From Alteriqipengyuania abyssalis (GTDB lineage Bacteria > Pseudomonadota > Alphaproteobacteria > Sphingomonadales > Sphingomonadaceae): a stretch of 64,000 bases of DNA. The first letter of the stretch is position 1; every line of letters starts with the position of its first letter. The translations under genes were made by a program, and so were the position numbers. Below the pieces are notes generated by a model. It was given only the letters and a program-made list of their open reading frames with translations, was not told the origin of the DNA and made no database searches. Location of the stretch: the NCBI RefSeq assembly GCF_019857185.1, contig NZ_JAHWXP010000001.1:558001-622000 (forward strand), in the 5' to 3' direction. Shown in pieces: positions 27,416 to 35,433 of this stretch.

Positions 27416-27901
27416 ATGGCCGATCCCACTCTTCTGATCACATGGCACAGCCGTACCGGCGCGAGCGAGGCGATGGCGCGTGCCGCCGCCAACGGGGCAG
27501 GCAATGCGGCGCGCTTGCTCGCCGCGCACGAGGTGATGCCCGAAGACCTGCTGGCGGCGGGCGGGTACATGTTCGTCTGCCCGGAGAACCTCGCGACGAT
27601 GAGCGGGGTGATGAAGGAGATGTTTGATCGCTGCTATTACCCGGTGCTTGGCCGAATCGAAGGCCGCGCCTTCGCGACGATCATCTCCGCCGGGTCCGAC
27701 GGGGAGGGCGCGCAGGCGCAGATCGACCGGATTGCGCAGGGCTGGCGGCTGAAGCGGGTGGCGGATCGCATCATCGTGAACATGCAGGCGCAGACGCCCG
27801 AGGAGATTCTGGCGCAGAAGACCGTGCCCGACGATCGCCTGGCAGAATGCGAGGCGCTGGGCGAGGCGATGGCCGAAGGGTTGCGGATGGGCGTGTTCTG
27901 A
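27416..27901 (+). CDS. Flavodoxin family protein
   Basis: A 161-residue flavodoxin-fold protein. The phosphate-binding loop of FMN is TWHSRTGASEAMA (residues 9-21), and the second loop GYMFVCPENLATMSG fits the flavin ring site. It resembles the short NADPH-dependent FMN reductase/flavodoxin family proteins rather than classical flavodoxins. Partner and substrate are unknown. The frame stays open upstream inside recJ antisense, but GGCGGAGGG 10-16 bases before 27416 supports this start. Confidence 0.85.
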   Translation: MADPTLLITWHSRTGASEAMARAAANGAGNAARLLAAHEVMPEDLLAAGGYMFVCPENLATMSGVMKEMFDRCYYPVLGRIEGRAFATIISAGSDGEGAQAQIDRIAQGWRLKRVADRIIVNMQAQTPEEILAQKTVPDDRLAECEALGEAMAEGLRMGVF

Positions 27902-28024
27902 CCTTTCTCAACCTGTTCGACTCCGGAGCAATCCTGCGCCGCGGCACTCGACGTAACGCGCTGTTATCCGCAAGGGATGTACCCGGGCGTTTCCGGCGGT
28001 GAGACGCCGGGCTAGGGGATCTGC

Positions 28025-28786
28025 ATGTCCGCTCACTCTGACGATCCGGCGCGACCCGACCCGGCCGACGATCTGCTGATCCTGGTCCCGCGTGAGGCGC
28101 GGCCGACTGCCGACGCGATCGCGCAGATCGCCCGGGACGCGCCATGGCTCGACCTTGCCGGGCCTGAGCTTGGCGGCACCGCCGGCGGGGCCATCGCGTT
28201 GCAGCGCGCCGGGCTTGGCTTCGACCTTGCCGGTCTCGCTCCCGGCGTGCCGCTGCCCGTGCCGCACCCGCTGTCCGCGCGCGAGCTACCGGAGGACTTC
28301 GCGCCCGCCAGCATCGCCGCCGTGTCGCTGCGGCTCGGTCCGCATATCGAGGCGGGGCGGGGCAATCTTGCGATCCTGCGCGAGTGGTTCGCGCTTGCCG
28401 CCGCGCTGGCCGATGCGCTGGGCGCAGCTGGCATCGTGTGGACGCCGGCAGGCCTCGCGCTCGGCCCCGCGCTGCTGGCCCGCAACCTGCAGGCATGGAC
28501 TGCGCGCGGTGAGCTGCCCGTGACGCTGCTCGCCAGCTTCCACCCCACGCTCGACGGGGCGGTGCAGAGCAGTGGGCTCGCCTTCTTCACCGGGCAGGAG
28601 TTCCGCATCGAACCCCAGCTCGTCGGCGGAACCCAGCAAGTCGATACGCTCGCCCGGCTGCTGTTTCGCCACCTGGTCTATGCCGGGCCGCAGTCCGAAA
28701 CCGGGCATCTGTCCACGCCCGATGGGCACCCGCTGCGGATCGAGGCCGCGGCAGACGGACGCACGATCCGCGTGTGGCCCGGCTGA
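28025..28786 (+). CDS. Hypothetical cytoplasmic protein
   Basis: A 253-residue protein without a confident family. It is rich in Ala, Leu, Gly and Pro, has no signal peptide or membrane helix, and shows a repeated alternation of strand and helix. The segment FALAAALADALGAAGIVWTPAGLALGP loosely recalls DUF4261-type proteins; this is a weak impression only. It is the second gene after the flavodoxin-like gene (123 bp gap) and convergent with the nitronate monooxygenase-like gene, 4 bp apart. Confidence 0.7.
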   Translation: MSAHSDDPARPDPADDLLILVPREARPTADAIAQIARDAPWLDLAGPELGGTAGGAIALQRAGLGFDLAGLAPGVPLPVPHPLSARELPEDFAPASIAAVSLRLGPHIEAGRGNLAILREWFALAAALADALGAAGIVWTPAGLALGPALLARNLQAWTARGELPVTLLASFHPTLDGAVQSSGLAFFTGQEFRIEPQLVGGTQQVDTLARLLFRHLVYAGPQSETGHLSTPDGHPLRIEAAADGRTIRVWPG

Positions 28787-28790
28787 GCCG

Positions 28791-29765
28791 CTAGTAGGGG
28801 GCGGAAGCCTCGTCGAGCGCGGCCTTGGCTTCCTTGTACTCACGCTCCAGCCGGTCGACCATGTCGGCCACACTCCCGACGGACTTGACCGCGCCGATAC
28901 CCTGGCCCGAGCCCCAGATATCCTTCCACGCCTTGGCCTTGGAGTTGCCACCGCTGCCGAAGTTCATCTTCGACGGATCGCTTTCGGGCAGGTCGTCCGG
29001 GTCGAGCCCGGCCGCCTCGATCGAGCTGCGCAGGTAGTTGCCGTGCACGCCGGTGAACAGGTTCGTGTAGACGATGCCTTCAGCGCTGCTGTCCACGATC
29101 CCCTGCTTGTAGCCCTGATCGGCGTTGGCTTCTTCGGTCGCGATGAACGCGCTGCCGATGTAGCCGAAATCGGCCCCCATCGCCTGCGCGGCGAGGACCG
29201 AGCGGCCCGTCGCGATCGAGCCCGACAGCGCGATCAGCCCGTCGAACCACTCGCGAATCTCGTGCATCAAGGCGAAGGGCGACTGCGTGCCCGCATGGCC
29301 GCCCGCACCGGCTGCGACCGGGATCAGCCCGGTCGCACCCTTTTCGATCGCCTTGTGGGCAAAGCGGTTGTTGATGACATCGTGCAGCGTGATCCCGCCC
29401 CAGTTGTCCACTGCCTGGAACACCTCTTCACGCGCGCCGAGCGAGGTGATGACCAGCGGCACCTGCCACTTCTCGCACACCTGCATATCCTCTTCGAGGC
29501 GGGCATTGGAGCGGTGGACGATCTGGTTGACCGCGAAGGGAGCGGCGGGGCGATCCGGATTGTCGCGGTTGTGCGCGGCCAGCTCTTCGGTGATCTGGTG
29601 GAGCCATTCATCGAGCACGCCCGAAGGCCGCGCGTTCAGCGCCGGGAAGCTGCCGACGACCCCCGCCTTGCACTGGGCGATGACCAGTTCCGGCCCGGAT
29701 ACGATGAACATCGGCGAACCGATGATGGGCAGGCGAAGGCGATCGAACGGGGCGGGAAGGGGCAT
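28791..29765 (-). CDS. NAD(P)H-dependent flavin oxidoreductase, nitronate monooxygenase-like
   Basis: A 324-residue FMN-dependent TIM-barrel enzyme of the nitronate monooxygenase/2-nitropropane dioxygenase family. Landmarks are the N-terminal LPIIGSPMFIVSG, PVAAGAGGHAGTQSPFALM (phosphate-binding loop and catalytic His region), ALSGSIATGRSVLAAQAMGADFGYIGSAF. Real substrates of such enzymes vary (nitronates, NADH:quinone, enoyl-type lipids), so none is assigned. It stands alone; the amidohydrolase upstream on the same strand is 70 bp away and may be co-transcribed. Confidence 0.88.
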   Translation of the reverse strand: MPLPAPFDRLRLPIIGSPMFIVSGPELVIAQCKAGVVGSFPALNARPSGVLDEWLHQITEELAAHNRDNPDRPAAPFAVNQIVHRSNARLEEDMQVCEKWQVPLVITSLGAREEVFQAVDNWGGITLHDVINNRFAHKAIEKGATGLIPVAAGAGGHAGTQSPFALMHEIREWFDGLIALSGSIATGRSVLAAQAMGADFGYIGSAFIATEEANADQGYKQGIVDSSAEGIVYTNLFTGVHGNYLRSSIEAAGLDPDDLPESDPSKMNFGSGGNSKAKAWKDIWGSGQGIGAVKSVGSVADMVDRLEREYKEAKAALDEASAPY

Positions 29766-29835
29766 TGAAGGTCTCTCCGGACTGGGTGTTTGCGTGTGGG
29801 TCTATGCGCCGATTCCGGCGGTGTCGAGATTGCCG

Positions 29836-30891
29836 TTACGTCAACTCGAGCAGATGCTCGATGTCATAGACCCGCGCCGCGTTGCCCGCGAACAGCGCGC
29901 GCTTCTCCTCATCCGAGGCACCTGAAGCGAGCCGTTTCAACGCGTTCCACACGGTGGCGTAGCTGCCCGCCCACTTGTCCACCGGGTAGTTGCTTTCGAA
30001 CATCGCGCGACCCGGGCCGAACGCCTCGATGCAGGTATCGACATAGGGCCGCCACATCTGCGCCAGTTCTTCGGATGACACGCTGTCGGTCGGCCCCTCG
30101 GCGGGCATCCCGCAGAACTGCATTGCGAGACCGCCAAGCTTCACGACCACGTTCTGGCACTTGGCAAGCTCGCGGATCGAGCTACGCCAGCGCTCGAAGT
30201 TCTCGTCCAGCTTGCCCGCGTAGCACGCGCTGCCCAGCGGTGTGCCGCAATGATCGAGCACGATGGTCTGGTCGGGGAAGGCCTTTGCCAGATCGATCAC
30301 GTCGCCCAGCTGGGGCTCGAGCACCCAGGCATCGAAGGTCATCCCGCGCTTGCCCAGTTCGGCAAAGCCTTCGCGGAAGGCGGCATCGCGGTAGAGCCCT
30401 TCGGGATGGTGGAATGCAGGGCCGAGCACGCTGGGGTCGGCATCCCATGCGCCTGCGTGACGGATGCCCTTGAAGCGGGGGCCGCCAGCCTGAGCCAGCG
30501 CATCGAGTACGTCGCCCGCCTCCGCACCAAGGCGCAAGTCCGCATGGCCGACGATCCCGGCGCATGGCCGGGTGTCCCCGTATAGCCCGCTAGCGCCCTG
30601 TGCGGCGACTCCTCGGACGAACTCGACCTCGCCCACGACCTTCATCGCCTCGCTGCGCGACACATCGTAGAACGCGCCGCATTCCATGAACACCGTGCCG
30701 ATGATCCGGTGGCCGCTGGCGGTGTCGGCCATGAACTGGTCGAATGTGTAGTGCGCGGAGAGGCCAACCGTTTCGAGAAACGGATGAAGCGGTTCGGGGA
30801 ACGCGCCGAGCAACGCGCGCAGATCCCACAAGTGGTGGTGCGGGTCGATGATCGCCAGGTCGGGTTCGATGATCGCTTCGGGCGGGGTCAT
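29836..30891 (-). CDS. Amidohydrolase family protein (PDC hydrolase-like)
   Basis: A 351-residue metal-dependent TIM-barrel hydrolase of the amidohydrolase_2 type. The N-terminal DPHHHLWDL supplies metal or substrate-binding histidines, and VLDHCGTPLGS and MFESNYPVDK form the later barrel motifs. Relatives include 2-pyrone-4,6-dicarboxylate lactonase and fuconolactonase; the natural substrate here is unknown. Upstream lie 227 bp before the end of miaA in which no gene or RNA is recognised. Confidence 0.87.
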   Translation of the reverse strand: MTPPEAIIEPDLAIIDPHHHLWDLRALLGAFPEPLHPFLETVGLSAHYTFDQFMADTASGHRIIGTVFMECGAFYDVSRSEAMKVVGEVEFVRGVAAQGASGLYGDTRPCAGIVGHADLRLGAEAGDVLDALAQAGGPRFKGIRHAGAWDADPSVLGPAFHHPEGLYRDAAFREGFAELGKRGMTFDAWVLEPQLGDVIDLAKAFPDQTIVLDHCGTPLGSACYAGKLDENFERWRSSIRELAKCQNVVVKLGGLAMQFCGMPAEGPTDSVSSEELAQMWRPYVDTCIEAFGPGRAMFESNYPVDKWAGSYATVWNALKRLASGASDEEKRALFAGNAARVYDIEHLLELT

Positions 30892-31118
30892 GCGCTCTCC
30901 TTGGTCCGGGTGGCACAGAGAGCGGGGGTGGCTGCAAAACCGGCTTCGAGGGGATTTCGCCTTGCGATCAATCGCATGGGTGGCACGGCGGCGCGCGCAG
31001 TGTCACCTTTCGCATTTTGTGGGCGAAGCCTCGTCTGCATCCTCTCTCCGGTCTCTTCTGTGTGAAGTAGATCCATGGGGCGCAGCCTGCCGCAACCGGG
31101 CCGTGTAGGGAAGGGCCG

Positions 31119-32057
31119 TTATCCCAGCGCGGCGAGCGCATCCTCGGCGCTCTCCTCGCGCGGCCAGTCTTGCGGAGGCTGGTGCCGCAGCCAGGTATAT
31201 TGCCGCTTGGCATAGTTGCGGGTGGACCGCTGGCCTGTCTCGATCATCTCGTCGCGCGAGCATTCTCTGCGCAGCCAGCCCGCAATCTCGCGCACGCCGA
31301 TGGCGCGCATCACCGGCAGATCGGGGTCCAGATCGCGCGCCATCAGCGCCTCCACCTCCGCCACCGCGCCCTGTTCCAGCATCGCCGAAAACCGCGCATC
31401 GCAGCGGGCGTAGAGCCACTCGCGCTCCGGCAGCAGGATGACCGGCGACAGCGCGACCCGGTCCGCGATCCCGCCTTCCTTGCGCTGTTGCCACTCGCCC
31501 AGCGTCAGCCCGGTCGCGCGGACCACCTCCAGCGCGCGGGCGATGCGCTGTGTGTCGCCCGGGTCGAGCCGCGCGTGGCTCGCCGGGTCTGCCGTCGCGA
31601 GCTCAGCAAAGGCATCGCGCGTAGGCAGGGCGCGCACTGCGTCGCGGACATCGGCAGGGATGGCGGGGACGGGCGCGATCCCCTCCATCAGCGTGCGGAT
31701 ATAGAGGCCTGTGCCGCCGACCAGGATCGGCACATCGCCGTGGGCGTGGATATCGGCAATCTCGCGCTTCGCAGCCTCGGCCCATTGCGCGGCGGAGCAG
31801 GCCTGCGCCCCGTCCCACGCACCATAAAGGCGATGCTCTGCCTGCGCGATCTCGTCTGCCGAGGGTCGCGCGCTCAGCACCTGCAGGTCGGCATAGACCT
31901 GCGCGCTGTCCGCATTGACGATCACGCCCTTGCGGCCTTCGTTCTTCAGCCGCTCCGCCAGGTCGAGCGCCAGCGCGCTCTTGCCGCTGGCGGTCGGCCC
32001 TGCGATGAGCATCAGAGGCCCTTGCACCGCTTTTCCGGAGATCTCGTTCGTGCTCAT
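31119..32057 (-). CDS. miaA: tRNA dimethylallyltransferase MiaA
   Basis: Adds a dimethylallyl group to A37 of tRNAs that read UNN codons, using the isoprenoid made by the IspA pathway. The 312-residue protein has the P-loop [35 protein letters not shown] and the RQ-type tRNA contact [12 protein letters not shown]. The start at 32057 (MSTNEISGK) is the only one giving the normal N-terminus. The first 8 bp overlap the start of the divergent serB gene, so its promoter must lie inside serB. Confidence 0.95.
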   Translation of the reverse strand: MSTNEISGKAVQGPLMLIAGPTASGKSALALDLAERLKNEGRKGVIVNADSAQVYADLQVLSARPSADEIAQAEHRLYGAWDGAQACSAAQWAEAAKREIADIHAHGDVPILVGGTGLYIRTLMEGIAPVPAIPADVRDAVRALPTRDAFAELATADPASHARLDPGDTQRIARALEVVRATGLTLGEWQQRKEGGIADRVALSPVILLPEREWLYARCDARFSAMLEQGAVAEVEALMARDLDPDLPVMRAIGVREIAGWLRRECSRDEMIETGQRSTRNYAKRQYTWLRHQPPQDWPREESAEDALAALG

Positions 32058-32934
32058 CGCCCGTGTCCTAGCAGAGCCCGTGCCCTCCGAGGCAAGCCTG
32101 CAATCGCTGGAGGCCGCATTATCCGCCGCCGGACAGCCCTTTGCCGAAGCGATGATGCTGGAACATTGCGGCGAGGTGCTGGAAATCTCCATTCCCGAGG
32201 GCACCCGCGATGTCGTCGCCGCGCTCGTGGAGGAGCATCTCGCCCCCATCGCCGCGCTGTTCGCCGACGATACGATCGCGATTCCCCGCCTGCTGGTGAG
32301 CGACATGGATTCGACCATGATCGGGCAGGAATGCATCGACGAGCTGGCCGATTTTCTGGGCGTGAAGGATCAGGTCGCCGCGATAACCGAGCGCGCGATG
32401 CGCGGCGAACTCGATTTCGCAGGCGCGCTGGATGAACGCGTCGCCCTGCTCGAAGGGCTGGAGGAAACCGCGATCGAGCAGTGCCTGGCTCAGCGGATTT
32501 CGCCCACGCGCGGCGCGGGCACGGTGATCGCCACGCTCTCCGCCCACGGCGCGCGCTGCGTGCTGGTGACCGGCGGGTTCCACCGCTTTGCCGACCCGAT
32601 TGCGGAGCGGCTCGGGTTTGATCGGGTGGTCGGCAATCGCCTGCTGATCGAGGGTGGCAAGCTGTCGGGCAAGGTCCAGAAGCCGATCTGCGACAGCGCC
32701 ACGAAGGAGCGGACCTTGCGCGAGGAAGCCGCCGAACTGGGCGACGGGGCACGCACGCTCGCGCTCGGCGACGGGGCGAACGACACGCCGATGCTGCGCG
32801 CGGCGGATTACGGCGTCGCCTACCGTGCCAAGCCCGCGACCCGCGCTGCGGCGAACGGGTGGATCGATTGCCAGGATATGACCGCGCTGCTGCTGCTGCT
32901 GGGGATCGACCGAAAGAGCTGGGTCCGCCGCTGA
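32050..32934 (+). CDS. serB: Phosphoserine phosphatase SerB
   Basis: Catalyses the last step of serine synthesis. The 294-residue protein has an N-terminal ACT-like region (1-70) and a HAD phosphatase domain with nucleophile D85 and D87 (SDMDST), LVTGGFH and [10 protein letters not shown]. The start is read as GTG 32050 ([10 protein letters not shown], the usual SerB opening) with GGAG about 10 bases upstream; the frame continues to 31915, but those residues lie opposite miaA and are not SerB-like. The promoter must lie within the miaA 5' region. Confidence 0.93.
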   Translation: MLIARVLAEPVPSEASLQSLEAALSAAGQPFAEAMMLEHCGEVLEISIPEGTRDVVAALVEEHLAPIAALFADDTIAIPRLLVSDMDSTMIGQECIDELADFLGVKDQVAAITERAMRGELDFAGALDERVALLEGLEETAIEQCLAQRISPTRGAGTVIATLSAHGARCVLVTGGFHRFADPIAERLGFDRVVGNRLLIEGGKLSGKVQKPICDSATKERTLREEAAELGDGARTLALGDGANDTPMLRAADYGVAYRAKPATRAAANGWIDCQDMTALLLLLGIDRKSWVRR

Positions 32935-32953
32935 GGCGCTTGTACAAAAAGCC

Positions 32954-32991
32954 TTGAACAGATCGCGGAGAGCGTTTATTTACACTGGTGT
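32954..32991 (+). promoter_or_regulatory. Candidate promoter and operator of the coq4-like gene
   Basis: TTGAAC (32954-32959), 17 bases, TATTTA (32977-32982) fits a sigma70 promoter. An inverted repeat ACAC-TG-GTGT (32982-32991) touches the -10 and is followed by CAGTAAGGA. Such TACACTGGTGTCAGTAA-like sites resemble TetR-family operators; no regulator gene is nearby, so the operator call is tentative. Confidence 0.45.
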
Positions 32992-33007
32992 CAGTAAGGA
33001 ACATCGC

Positions 33008-33853
33008 ATGACTGAAGCCAGCTCTGTTGATCCCGCAGCCTCCGCAGTCGAATGTGCGCGCGACGGTACGCCGCTGCGCGATCCGGCGCGTCCGGTCCCC
33101 AAATACCGCCCGCTGACAGCGATCCATCACTTCCGCGAACTGCTGAAGGACAAGGAAGACACCAGCCACGTCTTCCGCATTTTCGAGGCATTGCCGCACA
33201 AGAGCTTCATGCCGCGCGTGCGTGAACTCACGCTCAGCGAGCAGGGCGAGCGGCTGCGCGCCGAAGAGCCGTATCTGCCGCCGATCCTCGACGATCACGA
33301 AACCTTGCGCAAACTACCGCAGGGCACCGTCGCGCACGCCTATTGCGACTTCATGGAGCGCGAAGGGCTGTCCGCTGCCGGGCTGGTGGCCGAGGCGGAC
33401 AAGCTCGGCCGGCCGAAATATGACGATCTGGTCCAGTGGTTCGGCTTCCGCAGCCGCGACACGCACGACCTGATGCATGTGCTGACCGACTATGGCCGGG
33501 ATGCGCTTGGCGAACAATGCGTGCTGCTGTTTACCTATGGCCAGCAGCCGAGCCATGGCCACCTGCTGATCGGCTATGCCGGGGCGTGGAACATCAAGAA
33601 GATGACCGGGCGTAGCAAGGCGCCGGTGTACAAGGCGGTGCGTCAGGCACAGCGCACCGGCACGGCGTGCCCCGCGCTGGTGGGCATGTCGATCCGCGAA
33701 TTGCTGGCCATGCCGCTGGACGAGGCGCGGGCGAAGCTCAACATCCCCGAACCGCACTGGTATCGCGAATGCCACCGGATGTGGAAGGAAGAGGGGATCG
33801 ACCCTTACGACCTGCTCGGCAGCGAGCCGAAGGGCGCGCCCGCCGCGGCGTGA
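33008..33853 (+). CDS. Coq4 family protein (ubiquinone biosynthesis)
   Basis: A 281-residue Coq4-like protein. The family's metal/quinone-binding motif HDxxH with a following acidic residue is seen as THDLMHVLTDYGRDALGE in the middle of the protein. In eukaryotes Coq4 organises and helps catalyse ubiquinone ring modification; bacterial members are less studied. The start at 33008 (MTEASS) follows AAGGA; the first 50 residues look disordered. It probably has its own promoter. Convergent neighbour: the nitroreductase gene, 4 bp from its end. Confidence 0.87.
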   Translation: MTEASSVDPAASAVECARDGTPLRDPARPVPKYRPLTAIHHFRELLKDKEDTSHVFRIFEALPHKSFMPRVRELTLSEQGERLRAEEPYLPPILDDHETLRKLPQGTVAHAYCDFMEREGLSAAGLVAEADKLGRPKYDDLVQWFGFRSRDTHDLMHVLTDYGRDALGEQCVLLFTYGQQPSHGHLLIGYAGAWNIKKMTGRSKAPVYKAVRQAQRTGTACPALVGMSIRELLAMPLDEARAKLNIPEPHWYRECHRMWKEEGIDPYDLLGSEPKGAPAAA

Positions 33854-33857
33854 CCCG

Positions 33858-34529
33858 CTAGAGCCAGCTGGCGATCCGGCTGAGCGGCTTCTTGTCGAGC
33901 GCGTGTTCGGGCACGGTGGCATCCGCTGCCGCATGCCCCGCGACTACGATCATCATCGGTTTCTCCCACTCGGGCCGCCCGCATATCTCGCGCAGGAAAC
34001 CCATCGGCGAAGGCGTGTGGGTCAGCGTTGCCAGCCCCGCCTCGTGCAGCGTCGCCAGCAACAGGCCGCACGCGATCCCGACGCTTTCGGTGACATAGTA
34101 GTTCTGCGTCTGCCCATCCTCCGCGATCCCGCCCTTGCGCTGCGCGAAGCACACGATCAGCCACGGCGCGGTTTCGAGGAAGGGCTTGTCCGCATCCGTG
34201 CCCAGCGGGGCGAGAGCATCGAGCCATTGCTCGCCCGCCTTGCCGGCATAGAACGCGCGCTCCTCCGCCTCCGCCGCCTCACGAATCGCGCGCTTTTTCT
34301 CGGGCGAGCCGACGACGGTGAAATGCCATGGCTGGTGGTTAGCGCCATTGGGCGCGGTGCCCGCCGCGAGGATCGCCGCCTCGATCACTTCGCGCGGTAC
34401 GGGCGTGTCGGCAAAGCTGCGGCAGGAGTGGCGGGTCTTCAGGCGATCGTACGCGGCGCGGGCGCGCGCGATCCGCTCTTCGTCGGTGAGGTGGGGCAGT
34501 GCGGGGAAGGGGTGGTGACGCTCGCTCAT
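33858..34529 (-). CDS. Nitroreductase family protein
   Basis: A 223-residue FMN-dependent reductase. The FMN-binding motif near the N-terminus is RHSCRSFADTPVP, with APNGANHQPWHFTVV and the later TLTHTPSPMGFL. The shape recalls the BluB/iodotyrosine deiodinase-like subgroup, but the substrate cannot be assigned. Signal sequences are absent, so it is cytoplasmic. A small exported-protein gene lies upstream on the same strand, 40 bp away. Confidence 0.87.
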   Translation of the reverse strand: MSERHHPFPALPHLTDEERIARARAAYDRLKTRHSCRSFADTPVPREVIEAAILAAGTAPNGANHQPWHFTVVGSPEKKRAIREAAEAEERAFYAGKAGEQWLDALAPLGTDADKPFLETAPWLIVCFAQRKGGIAEDGQTQNYYVTESVGIACGLLLATLHEAGLATLTHTPSPMGFLREICGRPEWEKPMMIVVAGHAAADATVPEHALDKKPLSRIASWL

Positions 34530-34569
34530 CGCCCCTCCTTATCCGCGCCGCTCCTGCGTGTCGAAAGGC

Positions 34570-34938
34570 TCAACGCATCCGCGCCGTGGTCTCTCCGGTG
34601 GAGCCGTTATGATACAGCGCGACCTGGCCCTCCATCTCGCAGAAGTTGATTTCCGGCCAGGCGACCTGCTCGCCATCGACCTCGTAGACGACCAGAATGT
34701 CCCACCAGCAGGTGTCGGCGGAGCGGGAGAAGTCGATGTTGAGGACATCGTCGTCCTCCAGCACATCGAAGCCGAGCAGGTCTTCTTCCCAGTCGTCGGT
34801 GCCGGTGGGCGAGATGTAGATTTCGGAAATGGTGTAGCCGGTGCGGTTGGTGACCGACAGCACCTCGTCCTGCGCCAGCGCGGGCGCGCAAAGCGCCATG
34901 CTGCCCGCCAGCCCGGCGAGCATTGCCCAGTGTTTCAT
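34570..34938 (-). CDS. Small exported protein, unknown function
   Basis: A 122-residue protein with a signal peptide (KHWAMLAGLAGSMALCAPALA, cleavage before QDEVL). The mature part is acidic and strand-rich with two cysteines (DTCWWD and NFCEM) that may form a disulfide; the LSVTNRTGYTISEIYISP opening resembles small periplasmic beta proteins. The start at 34938 has GGAGGGG about 10 bases upstream. No function is proposed. Confidence 0.75.
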   Translation of the reverse strand: MKHWAMLAGLAGSMALCAPALAQDEVLSVTNRTGYTISEIYISPTGTDDWEEDLLGFDVLEDDDVLNIDFSRSADTCWWDILVVYEVDGEQVAWPEINFCEMEGQVALYHNGSTGETTARMR

Positions 34939-35023
34939 AGATCGAATCCCCTCCAAATCGAGGCGACCCGGGCCTGTATCTAGCAGCGGGCAGATCGAGC
35001 GGGAAGCCGATCCGGCCTGCGCA

Positions 35024-35431
35024 TCACCGCAAATCCTTGCGGATCACCAGTTTGAGCCCCGACCATGTCTCGTCCACCGCGCACACTTTCGTATCGACCA
35101 GCCCGATCGGCAGCGCGACCTCGCGGATCGTGTCTTCGGAGACATCGGTTGGCACCTTGGATGCCTGCTTCGGCCAGCTCACCCAGATATGGCCGTCGGC
35201 TGCGATCTGCTTGCGCAACGTGGCGAGCAGGCTGCTCAGCTCTTCGCGCGTGGTCACGAAGATGTGCGCCGCGTCGATTCCCTCCGCAGGATCGGCGACG
35301 AAGATCAGGTCCAGCGCATATTCGCCGATCTCGTCCTGCACATTCTCGGGCATGGCGTGAAACCACACCCGCTGATCGTCGCGCAGGTTGAGCTTCTTGG
35401 CCAGAGGCGTTTCGGAGTAGCCTGCGGGCAC
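35024..35431 (-). CDS. DUF3052 family protein
   Basis: A 135-residue protein matching DUF3052: the start GYSETPLAKKLNL, HIWVSWPKQASK in the middle and the end KVCAVDETWSGLKLVIRK are the family landmarks. The function is unknown. It is small and probably cytoplasmic. The GTG start at 35431 lies 2 bp after the purL stop, with GGAGG about 10 bases upstream inside the purL end; no ATG gives the right N-terminus. Tight coupling to purL suggests co-expression. Confidence 0.85.
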   Translation of the reverse strand: MPAGYSETPLAKKLNLRDDQRVWFHAMPENVQDEIGEYALDLIFVADPAEGIDAAHIFVTTREELSSLLATLRKQIAADGHIWVSWPKQASKVPTDVSEDTIREVALPIGLVDTKVCAVDETWSGLKLVIRKDLR

Positions 35432-35433
35432 GA

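Noticed and set aside
30892-31118. Possible small RNA in the 227-bp gap between the amidohydrolase and miaA genes
   Set aside because: No promoter-terminator pair or known RNA fold could be seen.
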